Of a DNA stretch of 23,613 bases, positions 8,401-15,655 are shown piece by piece. The notes under the pieces are model-generated. The model worked only from the letters and a program-made list of their open reading frames with translations. It ran no database searches and had not been told where the DNA came from. Numbering within the stretch: the first letter of the stretch is position 1; each line of letters opens with the position of its first letter. Origin of the DNA: UKL13-2 sp044228625 (GTDB lineage: Bacteria > Pseudomonadota > Gammaproteobacteria > Burkholderiales > Usitatibacteraceae); assembly GCA_044228625.1 (NCBI GenBank), contig JBGAUM010000049.1:1-23613 (forward strand), in the 5' to 3' direction. The position numbers and the translations under genes are program-made.

Positions 8401-8515
8401 CGCAACGAACCTCACCAACCCTGCCCGCGCGCAATACCGCTACAGCGAATCCGAACAGCAAAAGCTGGATGTCAGCGGACGCCAGTACTACCTGGTGATG
8501 CGCTATCAGTTCTGA
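5489..8515 (+). CDS. TonB-dependent outer-membrane receptor, 1008 aa
   Basis: This is an outer-membrane active transporter driven by TonB-ExbBD. The substrate is unknown; receptors of this size and motif set import siderophores, carbohydrates or other large ligands. Residues 1-28 are a signal peptide (cleavage near LWA-Q). A Lys/Glu/Ala-rich linker follows (36-50), then a TonB-box-like EAVVITG (55-61). The plug domain is at about 70-195 and includes ITAEDVGKMPDKNLADSLQ, VSIRG and GGLAGTINV. The rest is a 22-strand barrel ending in YYLVMRYQF, whose terminal Phe is the expected barrel assembly signal. The start ATG has GGGAGA upstream with a nine-base spacer. The gene stands alone, with no adjacent TonB, regulator or catabolic genes to hint at a ligand. 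Its length, above about 900, fits the group with long extracellular loops. Confidence 0.95.
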   Translation: MKLRIKPVTAAVSMVLSSLAAHQSLWAQSPPATPPSKAEEEKKKAEEAKPSQKIEAVVITGIRASLEKSLDLKKEASGNIDAITAEDVGKMPDKNLADSLQRLVGVAVRTDYDEAEKVSIRGTNPDMSLILFNGHSVSGGDWYVADQGSSSRSTSLSLMPSSVLNQAVVYKTSQANITDGGLAGTINVTTRKPLDERKSFGGVASVGGVYSDLPDKFSHNLNASLNWKNAANTVGLIGQAFAEKRYMRRDSVSRLAYGVSSGWDVLNTATMLGITDASLAGTGYRAADLNGVRMPGSLSTEFVESYRDRKGGMFSAQWKPNAKLDMTLTSFYSEMGANNYGRLTAGANYSMLLGYGDPLGGTTPNSSNGQRVYAQIRNPVIIETVSNYGYPLRVLQSADIVFPNGTTPQYIGNSEGFYRDGAKANSGFVDLDAKYVFSDNFNVKALFSSTRGVGTTKLDQGATFARYGLGVSYRLGDLHEAPYVRYIGAGSNQPGLNADGSGYRFVSLGASSVKTVDKEQSLALDAAWGIHRGIWTTMDFGVRHADHDRDLTRSAPARRSPTLPTPPGTGYVNYPGDFGNGLNGPSGWDNSGFYLTPEALRAFIASQFKPTSAEFERRVAGEIDLRERQSAAYVMQSFDDGPWSGNLGLRFVQTRINANIVQPVPAGRCQRIEPGKPEVACTAYPGAIVTAGDGATYYDGAAWNPNTGTIYFKTPTDRKYNDVLPSLNMRYDFGSNVIGRLGASKTIGRQNYNVLGTGFSSPTCTTAGCTVTGPNPNLTPLYAKNLDVSLAWYFAKRSLLQATLYTSNIEGYTKTGSNNTGQTVDLIDPTDPSGTTVRSYTVVSSLQQTAKIQGVELTFEMPIAWGFGMTSNVSRARTRVADGRPMTGASDLSMNLGGYYEDDKVSVRLVYNYRDKYVASTTAPAPTANSQSTSTILGVVQPTALTWAAPVANVAFSFNYNFTKDLKLSFDATNLTNPARAQYRYSESEQQKLDVSGRQYYLVMRYQF

Positions 8516-8529
8516 AGATCTGTCCGATG

Positions 8530-8568
8530 CGGCTACCCGAATGCAAAGCCGGGTGGCCGCTCACGGCC
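8530..8568. terminator. Hairpins between convergent receptor and CoA-binding genes
   Basis: Two short inverted repeats fill the 57-base gap between convergent genes. CGGCT/AGCCG (8530-8534 with 8547-8551) encloses a twelve-base loop, and GGCCG/CGGCC (8555-8559 with 8564-8568) encloses a four-base loop. Neither has a U-tract, so intrinsic termination is uncertain. Confidence 0.28.
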
Positions 8569-8572
8569 GCGC

Positions 8573-9031
8573 CTACGCCGCGCGCTTCGCCGAAATCACC
8601 TTGGTATTCACCCCGGCAAAATTGAGGCCGCCAAACAACCGGCCGTGCTCGATCTTCACGCAGCGGTCCATGATGACGTCCAACCCGGCAGCGCGGGCAG
8701 CCTTGGCGGCTTCTTCGTTGACGACGCCCAGCTGCATCCAAAGGCATTTCGCGCCGATCGCAATGGCCTCTTGCGCCAACGCAGGAATTTCCTCGGACTT
8801 GCGAAAGCAGTCGACGATATCGATCTTGTCCGGAATCTCGGCAAGCGATTTGTAGCACTTTTCGCCCAGCACTTCGGTGTAGGCAGGATTGACCGGGATG
8901 ATCCGGTATCCGTGCTCTTGCAGATACTTCGCCGCGAAGAAACTCGGTCGCCACCAGTTGGCCGATAACCCCACAACCGCGATGGTCTTTGAATTCTTGA
9001 GGATGCGGCGCAGAGTTGAGATGTCGTCCAT
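8573..9031 (-). CDS. CoA-binding (YccU-like) protein, 152 aa
   Basis: This is a single-domain Rossmann-type CoA-binding protein of the YccU family, related to the CoA-binding domain of succinyl-CoA synthetase alpha; its physiological role is unknown. The glycine-containing N-terminal strand-turn KTIAVVGLSANWWRPSFFAAKYLQEHGYRIIPVNP is the family signature. LWMQLGVVNEEAAKAARAAGLDVIMDRCVKIEH near the C-terminus is equally typical. Length is normal. The ATG at 9029-9031 is the first available after an in-frame stop at 9047-9049, and no strong ribosome-binding site precedes it. It converges on the TonB receptor gene and diverges from the hydrolase gene, so it is probably monocistronic. Confidence 0.92.
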   Translation of the reverse strand: MDDISTLRRILKNSKTIAVVGLSANWWRPSFFAAKYLQEHGYRIIPVNPAYTEVLGEKCYKSLAEIPDKIDIVDCFRKSEEIPALAQEAIAIGAKCLWMQLGVVNEEAAKAARAAGLDVIMDRCVKIEHGRLFGGLNFAGVNTKVISAKRAA

Positions 9032-9112
9032 GAGGATGCTCGGGCGTTAAGGAGGCTTGGGGGGTTGGCGGCATGCTTTTCGCAAACGCCGCCCAGTCGA
9101 AGGATGCCAGAA

Positions 9113-10852
9113 ATGCTGCATTGGATGCGAATCGTGATGGCCGGGCTGGCACTGCAATTGGGCGGGCTGGCGGTGGCCGCGCCACTACCGAATCATGCAA
9201 TCGCCATGGCGCCGCTGTCCCCCGGACCGTATCCGGTAGGCTGCACGAACATTGCCGTGGACGTCAATGTGATGACGGCCCTGAACTTGCCCATGGATCA
9301 GGCGTTCAACGGCAACGGCGGATACGCAACCGACATCTTGGCAGAGCCTGCGGCAGCGCTGATTGCCCGTCCCGTCGTGCCGGATACCGATTTGTATCCG
9401 GGGCGCCGCAACCAGCAGGTGCCGTTCGTGATCATCGTTTGCTATCCAACGTCGCCTGAAAATCTGCGGCCCGACCATCTCCTTCCGGACGGCACGCGCA
9501 TTCCCCGCATGCAGCGTGGCGCGGAGCGGCCGATTTTTGCGGCACAAGCTTGCACCACACAGTTTCCGCCCGGCGAGTCCTGTGGCCGCTTTCCCATGGT
9601 GGTGTTTTCGCATGGACTGGGTTCGAACCCGGTGGAGGCAAAGTCCGTCGACTTCCTGACCCGGCTTGCAGGGTATGGTTATGTGGTCGCCGCCCCGTTT
9701 CACGGGGATTCACGTTTTTCGCGAATCCGTCTTGAGGATCTGGGTGACGCGTTTTGGTTGTTGTTGAACTTTGACCGTGCGGTGGAGACGCAGGCGCTCA
9801 GGCCCTTTGCGATCAAGCGCACCATTGATTTTCTTTTGGCGCATCCGGATTTCGCCCCCGTCATCAACCCCGCACAGATCGGCGGCGTGGGGGGAAGCCT
9901 GGGGGGCGCAGCGTTCACCTGGCTCGCGGGTGCTGAGATTACCTGCACCTATCCGGGCCTTTCCTCCCGTGCGACCGAACGCGACCCACGGGTGAAAGCC
10001 GCGGCAGGATACGTTCCCTATGCGGGCCAGCGCCTGCTGCCGGCGTTTGGGGACGACAACGCCACGGCCGCCAACGTGTCGATTCCCTATCTGGCGATGA
10101 GCGGCACCGCGGATACGACCGCACCCAAGCTGTTGATGGAACAGGCCATGAACAACTTTCGAAATGCGCGTTTCATGGTGGCGCTCGAAGGCGTGCAACA
10201 TACTTACGACATCGCATACGCCAACGATGTGTTCGGGTGGATCGTGCCGTTTCTCGACGCCTACGTCAAAGGGGATCGGGCGGCCGTGGATCGGCTGTCC
10301 CGCCAGCGGGCGATCACGGCGGGGCTCGATGACCATCTCACCATCGACTACACCGGTATGCTGCCGGTGGTCGCAGGCGAGGTCACCGTGGACGAGTTCT
10401 ACAATTCATTCCTGCGGCACTATGGCCTGCTGGCCAAGGAATCGGACAAGCAGTTTGTCGACCAGGGACGAGCGGGTCCCGGATGGTCCCGCACAGGTTT
10501 CCGCTTCAAGGGGTTCACGGTACCGGGCCCCACCGAACTGCGACCCACGACGCAGGCACCGGTGTGCCGCTACTATCATCCGGTGGTCAATACGCATTTC
10601 TATTCGGCCGAGCAAGCCGATTGTGATCTCGTGCGTTCGATCGGCGGACTCTTTGAAGGAATCGAGTTCTGGATCGCCCGTGCGTCCGGTGCTGGTTGCC
10701 CGACCGGCACGCAAGCGGTCACGCGGCTCTACAACAACCGCTGGCGTGAATTGGATTCCAATCACCGCTACGTGACCAGCCGCTCGGAGGTGCGCCGGAT
10801 GGTGAACGAGGGCTGGATCGATGAAGGCGTGGTGATGTGCGCGCCGCTCTAG
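9113..10852 (+). CDS. Exported alpha/beta hydrolase with C-terminal DUF5648 domain, 579 aa
   Basis: This is a secreted serine hydrolase of the dienelactone-hydrolase/PAF-acetylhydrolase-like type; the substrate is unknown. Residues of about 1-23 are a signal peptide (IVMAGLALQL, cleavage near VAA-P). The alpha/beta core shows the oxyanion-region motif VVFSHGLGSNP (about 163-173), the nucleophile elbow GVGGSLGGAAF (Ser262), a candidate acid in SGTADTTAP (Asp334) and a candidate His in GVQHTYD (His363). Residues of about 484-578 are a DUF5648 module with its typical CRYYHP, THFYS, GIEFWIA, TRLYNNRW, DSNHRYVTS and GWIDEGVVMCA blocks. The chosen ATG at 9113 has AAGGA eight bases upstream. A TTG at 9065 preceded by AAGGAGG is an alternative that would add 16 residues before the signal peptide. 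Confidence 0.85.
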   Translation: MLHWMRIVMAGLALQLGGLAVAAPLPNHAIAMAPLSPGPYPVGCTNIAVDVNVMTALNLPMDQAFNGNGGYATDILAEPAAALIARPVVPDTDLYPGRRNQQVPFVIIVCYPTSPENLRPDHLLPDGTRIPRMQRGAERPIFAAQACTTQFPPGESCGRFPMVVFSHGLGSNPVEAKSVDFLTRLAGYGYVVAAPFHGDSRFSRIRLEDLGDAFWLLLNFDRAVETQALRPFAIKRTIDFLLAHPDFAPVINPAQIGGVGGSLGGAAFTWLAGAEITCTYPGLSSRATERDPRVKAAAGYVPYAGQRLLPAFGDDNATAANVSIPYLAMSGTADTTAPKLLMEQAMNNFRNARFMVALEGVQHTYDIAYANDVFGWIVPFLDAYVKGDRAAVDRLSRQRAITAGLDDHLTIDYTGMLPVVAGEVTVDEFYNSFLRHYGLLAKESDKQFVDQGRAGPGWSRTGFRFKGFTVPGPTELRPTTQAPVCRYYHPVVNTHFYSAEQADCDLVRSIGGLFEGIEFWIARASGAGCPTGTQAVTRLYNNRWRELDSNHRYVTSRSEVRRMVNEGWIDEGVVMCAPL

Positions 10853-10884
10853 CACCGCCACATGTCATGCCCGCTGCAAAAAAA

Positions 10885-11505
10885 CTAGTCGCCGTCCAGC
10901 AGCTTGCGCGCGCGCTCGTTTTCTGGTGACGCAGTTGCATTAGGCTCACTCGTTGCGGGTCCGCGCCGACGGTTCATCATGAAGAAGACGATCGCGCCGC
11001 CGGCCAGCAAGACAAAGGGACCGCCCCACAACAGCCAGGTTTTCGGTTCGACTTCAGGCTTGTAAAGCACAAAATCCCCGTAGCGCGCCCGCAGGTGGGC
11101 TTTGATTTGGTCATTGGATTTGCCCTGGTCGGCGAGCAGCCGGATTTCGCGCCGCAAGTCGCCGGCGAGTCCCGCCGGTGAATCGGCCAGCGTCTGGTTT
11201 TGGCACACCAGGCAACGCAATTCGGTTTCCAGTGTCTTCAGGCGCGCTTCCAACTCGGGCGATGCGGGAGGCACGGCCGGGGTGGGCAACTGCGCGTGGG
11301 CCGTCCATTGAACGGAAAGGACGGCAAGGCACAGCAGCGCCGATGCACGAAATTGCCGGGCAAACCCGCCCAGCGAATATCGGCATGCCAAACTCAAGGA
11401 CTGGTGCGGCGCCTGGACCATTTTTGCCGCAAAAGGCTCGCCGATATTGGCGCTTGAACTGCCGATGCGTCGCGTGTTGTCGCTTGGAATGCTGGCTGGA
11501 TTCAT
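10885..11505 (-). CDS. ccmH: Cytochrome c maturation protein CcmH, 206 aa
   Basis: CcmH is the membrane-anchored periplasmic thiol protein that, with CcmG and CcmF/CcmI, keeps the CXXCH cysteines of apocytochrome c reduced for haem attachment. The diagnostic LRCLVCQNQ motif is present with both Cys (C98, C101), followed by the LADSPAGLAGDLRREIRLLADQGKS three-helix domain and LRARYGDFVLYKPEV. A C-terminal membrane helix (about 156-177) ends in a basic stretch. The first 52 residues before the signal-like helix (about 53-70) are longer than usual; an ATG at residue 29 would fit the family better. It is the last gene of the operon, its ATG three bases past the ccmG stop. A run of seven T follows its TAG on the minus strand, without a clear stem. 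Confidence 0.93.
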   Translation of the reverse strand: MNPASIPSDNTRRIGSSSANIGEPFAAKMVQAPHQSLSLACRYSLGGFARQFRASALLCLAVLSVQWTAHAQLPTPAVPPASPELEARLKTLETELRCLVCQNQTLADSPAGLAGDLRREIRLLADQGKSNDQIKAHLRARYGDFVLYKPEVEPKTWLLWGGPFVLLAGGAIVFFMMNRRRGPATSEPNATASPENERARKLLDGD

Positions 11506-11508
11506 GGC

Positions 11509-12090
11509 TTATCCGCGATTCAACGATTGGATCAAAGGTACCAACGTGTCTTGAACGACTTTCTCGTCGACCGGTCCCGTATGTTTGTAGCGAATGGTCC
11601 CGCTCTTGTCGATCACGAAGGTTTCCGGGGCACCATAAACGCCAAAATCGATTGCAACACGGCCGTCCAGATCCATGACTGACAGTTGATAGGGATCGCC
11701 GAATCGCTGCAACCAGGCGCGCGCCGTGTCGGGTTGGTCCTTCCAGTTCAGGCCGATGATCGGCACCACGCTTTGCTTGGCCAGCGCATTCAGGTGGGGG
11801 TGCTCATAGCGGCAAGAAACGCACCAGGATCCCCAAACATTGAGGAGCCACACCTTACCCTTCATATCCGCTGCGGAAAACGTCTGGTCCTTGGCGTGTA
11901 ATTGCGGAAGCGTGAACTGGGGCACCGGTTTGTCGAGCAAGGCCGAGGGAATCTCGCGGGGATTCAGCGAGAGTCCCTTCCACAAGAACAGCACCAGCCC
12001 GAAGAATATCGCGAGCGGCAGAAAGTATCGCCAAATGCGCATGGCGTTCGACGCAGGACGGTCGTTGGGGGGGCTTGCAACGTCACTCAT
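11509..12090 (-). CDS. ccmG: Thiol:disulfide interchange protein CcmG/DsbE, 193 aa
   Basis: CcmG is a periplasmic thioredoxin-fold reductant tethered by an N-terminal helix, and passes electrons from DsbD/CcdA to the CcmH/apocytochrome thiols. The active site NVWGSWCVSC (C90, C93) is intact, with CVSC in place of the more common CPTC/CXXC variants. The membrane anchor is at about residues 20-38. The VPQFTLPQL start of the thioredoxin fold, the IGLNWKD segment typical of CcmG, and the cis-Pro region GVYGAPETFVID are all clear. Its ATG is one base after the ccmF stop, so the two are coupled. Confidence 0.94.
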   Translation of the reverse strand: MSDVASPPNDRPASNAMRIWRYFLPLAIFFGLVLFLWKGLSLNPREIPSALLDKPVPQFTLPQLHAKDQTFSAADMKGKVWLLNVWGSWCVSCRYEHPHLNALAKQSVVPIIGLNWKDQPDTARAWLQRFGDPYQLSVMDLDGRVAIDFGVYGAPETFVIDKSGTIRYKHTGPVDEKVVQDTLVPLIQSLNRG

Positions 12091-12091
12091 G

Positions 12092-14143
12092 TTACTCGGC
12101 CCCCTGCGGCGCTACGCGGGGGGCCCCCTTTTTGCCTTTCTTGCGAGAAGGCGGCGCCGGAGGCGCAACGGCATCGGCTTCGGCGACCTTCACTTTCAGC
12201 CGGTATCGCCGGTCACAGATGGCCAGCAATCCACCCAGCGCCATGAACATGCATCCGAACCAAATCCAGTCGATAAACGGCTTGACGTACACGCGGACGC
12301 CCCAGGCGCCGATGCCATGGTTGGAATCCAGCGGTTCACCCAGCGCAACATAAATATCGCGCGTGAAGCCGGAGTCAATGGCAGCTTCCGTCATCGTATT
12401 CTGGTGTGCAAAGTAGTTGCGCTTCTCGGGTTGCAGCTTGGCAACGAGCTTGCCGTTCCTGTAAACCTCAAACTCACCCACGACCGCGTTGTAATTGGGG
12501 CCGGGCTTGTTGCCGACAGAGAGGAACTTGAACTCATAACCGCCCAATTCCACGCTTCGGCCCGGAAGGAGCAGCACATCTTTCTCCGTTTGGTAGCCGT
12601 TGACCAGCGCAACGCCGGTCACGAATACCGCAACGCCAACATGTGCCAAATGCATCCCGTAGTAGCTGGTGGAATTTGATTTCAGTTTCGCCCAGAAACC
12701 AGCGGCCGGCGTCGAGGCAAAACGGTGTACGAGGGCCGTGATGGTCGCGCCCACGATCCAGGTCGCCAGCGCCATGGCGATGGCCACGAGGACCGAGAAG
12801 CGCCCCATCAAGAACGGAATGCAAATGCCGCTGATGATGGCCACGCCGAACGCCCATTTCAGACGCGTTGCCAATTCGGGCAACGTGGCGTTGCGCCAGC
12901 GCGCGATCGGTCCGACCGCCATCAGGAAAAGCGCGGGTGCCATCAGCGGGTAAAACACCGCATCAAAATACGGCGGGCCAACAGAGATCTTGCCCATTTT
13001 CAGCGCATCCAGGAACAACGGGTACAACGTGCCCAACATGACGGCGAGCATGGCCACCAGAAACAAGACGTTGTTGGCCAGCAGGAGCGATTCGCGTGAT
13101 GCGGGGGAGAAGGCGCGCGGCACCTTGGCGAGTCCCAACTGCGGGGCGCGCCATGCATAAAGGGCCAACGAGCCGCCGATGACCACGGCCAAGAACGCAA
13201 GGATGAACACGCCGCGCTTGGGATCTGTGGCAAACGCATGGACGCTGGTCAGGACGCCCGAGCGCACCAGGAATGTGCCCAGCAGCGAAAGCGAAAACGC
13301 GATGATCGCCAGAAGGACGGTCCAGCTTTTGAAAATGCCGCGCTTTTCGGTGACTGCCAGCGAGTGGATCAGGGCCGTGCCAATGAGCCAGGGCATGAAG
13401 GAGGCGTTTTCAACCGGGTCCCAGAACCACCAACCTCCCCAGCCCAATTCGTAGTACGCCCACGCAGAGCCCAATGCAATGCCGATGGTGAGGAAACCCC
13501 AGGCCAACGTGGTCCACGGACGCGACCACCGAGCCCAGGTCGCGTCGAGCTTGCCGCCAAGCAGTGCCGCGAGCGCGAACGCGAAGGCGACTGAGAATCC
13601 GACGTAACCCATGTAGAGCATGGGCGGGTGGTAAATCATGCCGGGGTCCTGCAACAGGGGATTGAGGTCGCGCCCTTCGGGGGCAGGAGGCATCAGACGA
13701 TCGAAGGGACTTGACGTCAACAAAAGGAACAGAAGGAACCCGGTCGCCACGAGCCCCAGGACCGACAGTACGCGCGCGATCACCGTGAGCGGCAGGTTGC
13801 GGCTGAACAGCGACACGGCAAAGGTCCAACCGGCCAACATCAGGACCCACAGTAGCAGCGAGCCTTCGTGCGAGCCCCACGACGCGGTGACCCGGTAATA
13901 GGTGGGCAGCTTGGTATTCGAATTCATGGCGACGTTTTGCACCGAAAAATCGCTCACCACAAAGGAGTACACCAGGCAGCCGAATGCAAAGGCCACAAAA
14001 AGGAATTGGCCGGTGGCCAGCGGACGTGCCATGGCCATCAGCCGTGCATCGTCACGGAAGGCGCCAATCAAAGGAACGATCCCCATCACAGTCGCAAGGC
14101 AAAGGGCGAGAATCAGCGAGAAATGTCCAAGTTCAGGGATCAT
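12092..14143 (-). CDS. ccmF: Haem lyase subunit CcmF, 683 aa
   Basis: CcmF is the large polytopic core of the System I cytochrome c synthetase, receiving haem from holo-CcmE and joining it to apocytochrome. About 15 membrane helices are visible. The tryptophan-rich haem-handling segment WGGWWFWDPVEN is at about 235-246. Conserved His residues are present at H172 (YHPP) and H260. The large periplasmic domain near the C-terminus runs from about 500 to 640, with LLLPGRSVELGGYEFKF and a final helix. Length matches the family. A basic Lys/Arg-rich tail ends the protein. It is separated from ccmE by 173 bases, the only sizeable gap in the operon, and has no strong ribosome-binding site. Confidence 0.96.
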   Translation of the reverse strand: MIPELGHFSLILALCLATVMGIVPLIGAFRDDARLMAMARPLATGQFLFVAFAFGCLVYSFVVSDFSVQNVAMNSNTKLPTYYRVTASWGSHEGSLLLWVLMLAGWTFAVSLFSRNLPLTVIARVLSVLGLVATGFLLFLLLTSSPFDRLMPPAPEGRDLNPLLQDPGMIYHPPMLYMGYVGFSVAFAFALAALLGGKLDATWARWSRPWTTLAWGFLTIGIALGSAWAYYELGWGGWWFWDPVENASFMPWLIGTALIHSLAVTEKRGIFKSWTVLLAIIAFSLSLLGTFLVRSGVLTSVHAFATDPKRGVFILAFLAVVIGGSLALYAWRAPQLGLAKVPRAFSPASRESLLLANNVLFLVAMLAVMLGTLYPLFLDALKMGKISVGPPYFDAVFYPLMAPALFLMAVGPIARWRNATLPELATRLKWAFGVAIISGICIPFLMGRFSVLVAIAMALATWIVGATITALVHRFASTPAAGFWAKLKSNSTSYYGMHLAHVGVAVFVTGVALVNGYQTEKDVLLLPGRSVELGGYEFKFLSVGNKPGPNYNAVVGEFEVYRNGKLVAKLQPEKRNYFAHQNTMTEAAIDSGFTRDIYVALGEPLDSNHGIGAWGVRVYVKPFIDWIWFGCMFMALGGLLAICDRRYRLKVKVAEADAVAPPAPPSRKKGKKGAPRVAPQGAE

Positions 14144-14225
14144 GGGGAGATACTCAATGAGGAATCATGGATGTGCGGGCATGCTGCCAATGTGGCGACG
14201 CGGGGTCATCCAACAGCGGGTGGAG

Positions 14226-14251
14226 CCCGCAGACCAACGAAGGTCCGCAGG
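14226..14251 (-). other. RNA hairpin in the ccmE-ccmF gap
   Basis: On the minus-strand transcript, bases complementary to 14242-14251 pair with those complementary to 14226-14235 over ten pairs, two of them G-U, around the loop UUCGUU. On the other strand the same positions would be A-C mismatches, so the fold is specific to the ccm mRNA. It lies in the 173-base spacer 14144-14316. A 44-codon frame in that spacer resembles no protein I know. Confidence 0.5.
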
Positions 14252-14316
14252 GTGCGCAACGGCGTTGACGTTTCCCGGGATCAATCATTCGGGCACTCTG
14301 CACGGATGCTTCGTGA

Positions 14317-14802
14317 TCATTTCTTGGCATCCTGGGTTACGAGCGGCTTTTGTCCCGCAAAAATTTCACCCTTGACCGGATGACCCGCCTTGCGCAGCGC
14401 CTCGGCCGCTTCAGGGGCCATGTAGTTTTCATCATGCTTGGCAAGCACTTCGGTGGCGACGAACTCACCACCGCTCGACATCTTTCCTTGCACGACCACG
14501 CCCTTGCCTTCCTTGAAAAGGTCGGGAAGGATGCCGGTGTACCGCACCGACACTGCCTTTGCCGTATCGGTGACCTCAAATCGCACCGTCAATCCGTCAC
14601 TCTGGCGTTTCAGGGATCCGTCCTGCACCAACCCGCCCAAACGGAATGCCCGGTCCAGCGGCACTTTCTTCTCGGCGACTTCCGTGGGTGTCCGGAACAG
14701 GACAAGGTTCGATTGGAAAGCCTTCAAAACCAGTGCCACGGCAACAGCCAGCACAGCGATGCCCAGGGCAATCCAGGCAAACCGGCGATATCGGCCCTTC
14801 AT
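14317..14802 (-). CDS. ccmE: Haem chaperone CcmE, 161 aa
   Basis: CcmE covalently binds haem in the periplasm after export by CcmABCD and hands it to CcmF. The haem-binding motif AKHDENYMAPE is complete, with the covalent His at H123 and the axial-ligand Tyr at Y127. Residues of about 9-27 are the N-terminal membrane anchor after a basic start, MKGRYRR. The beta-barrel OB-fold is at about 45-125 and includes FRLGGLVQDGSL, VRFEVTDT and VRYTGILPDLFKEGKGVVVQG. A flexible tail follows. Its ATG overlaps the ccmD stop by four bases (ATGA). Confidence 0.96.
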   Translation of the reverse strand: MKGRYRRFAWIALGIAVLAVAVALVLKAFQSNLVLFRTPTEVAEKKVPLDRAFRLGGLVQDGSLKRQSDGLTVRFEVTDTAKAVSVRYTGILPDLFKEGKGVVVQGKMSSGGEFVATEVLAKHDENYMAPEAAEALRKAGHPVKGEIFAGQKPLVTQDAKK

Positions 14803-14936
14803 TGGGACTCCTTGGAGCGGCGCACCCGCAACCGCAATGTGATGATCTCAAGCAGGATCCCCAAGGCGAATACGCCGAATGAACCCCAGACGAACGCTCC
14901 ACGCCCTCCCATGGAGAAAAACTCTGTCCAATTCAT
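14799..14936 (-). CDS. ccmD: Haem exporter accessory protein CcmD, 45 aa
   Basis: CcmD is a tiny membrane protein that holds CcmE to the CcmABC complex and helps release holo-CcmE. Translation gives one membrane helix (VWGSFGVFALGILLEIITL) after a short MNWTEFFSMGG start, and a basic tail RLRVRRSKES. That is the exact architecture of the family, whose members have a WxEF..MGG-like start. AAAGGAG lies seven bases before the ATG at 14934-14936. Start and stop overlap the neighbours: ATGA with the ccmC stop, and ATGA with the ccmE start. It is easily missed because of its length. Confidence 0.92.
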   Translation of the reverse strand: MNWTEFFSMGGRGAFVWGSFGVFALGILLEIITLRLRVRRSKESQ

Positions 14937-15655
14937 GCCGCTGCTCCTTTCCAGACGTGTACCGGCTCCCGCTCACGGATGATGACGCGCACGCGCACCA
15001 GTGAGATGGCAATGGTGTAAGCCCAACACGCGAAGATCATGGCCACCATGGCGATCACCATGTCCGGCGCCATCTTTGACCCGCCAGACGCTGAAAAGGT
15101 CATGCCTTGGTGCAGGGAATTCCACCATTTCACGGAGAAATAGATGATCGGGATGTTGACGGACCCCACAATCGCGAGCAGCGCGCCTGCCTTGTCCGCG
15201 CGGCGCGTGTCATCAATGGCCTCCATCAGCGCCATGAAGCCGATGTAAAGAAAGAACAGCACGAGCGTCGAGGTCATTCGCCCATCCCAAATCCAGTAGG
15301 TCCCCCAGGTGGGCCTGCCCCAGAGCGCACCGGTCCATAGCGCCAAGAATGTGAAAAGCATCCCGGTAGGTGCCAAAGCACGCATCATCATGGCTGAAAG
15401 GCGGGTATTGAAAGACAGCGCCAGCACGCCGTAGAACGCCATCACCAAATAGATGAACATGCCCATCCAAGCGGCCGGCACATGGATGAAGATGATGCGG
15501 TAAACCTCACCTTGTTGAAAATCGGTCGGGGCAACGAACAACCCCTCGTAGAGCCCGAAAAGGGCCAGCAACGCAGCGGCCACCGCGAATAAAGGCCAAA
15601 TTTTTCCGGCGAGCGGATAAAAACTGGCGGGAGAAGCGTAGCGATAAATGTTCAT
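14933..15655 (-). CDS. ccmC: Haem export/handling protein CcmC, 240 aa
   Basis: CcmC is a six-helix inner-membrane protein that binds haem and attaches it to CcmE. The tryptophan-rich periplasmic motif WGTYWIWDGRMTS is at about residues 117-129. Both conserved His ligands are present, near H58 (IFIHVPAAW) and H182 (SLHQG). Length is normal. The start chosen is the ATG at 15653-15655, sharing its A with the ccmB TGA (TGATG). A TTG one codon upstream would add one residue but lies inside the ccmB stop region. Confidence 0.96.
   Translation of the reverse strand: MNIYRYASPASFYPLAGKIWPLFAVAAALLALFGLYEGLFVAPTDFQQGEVYRIIFIHVPAAWMGMFIYLVMAFYGVLALSFNTRLSAMMMRALAPTGMLFTFLALWTGALWGRPTWGTYWIWDGRMTSTLVLFFLYIGFMALMEAIDDTRRADKAGALLAIVGSVNIPIIYFSVKWWNSLHQGMTFSASGGSKMAPDMVIAMVAMIFACWAYTIAISLVRVRVIIREREPVHVWKGAAA

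Noticed and set aside
10853..10884. Terminator at the ccmH/hydrolase convergence
   Set aside because: A run of seven T follows the ccmH stop on the minus strand, but no adequate stem lies directly before it.
14157..14292. 44-codon frame between ccmE and ccmF
   Set aside because: It resembles no known protein and has no ribosome-binding site. The Cys and His content looks incidental.
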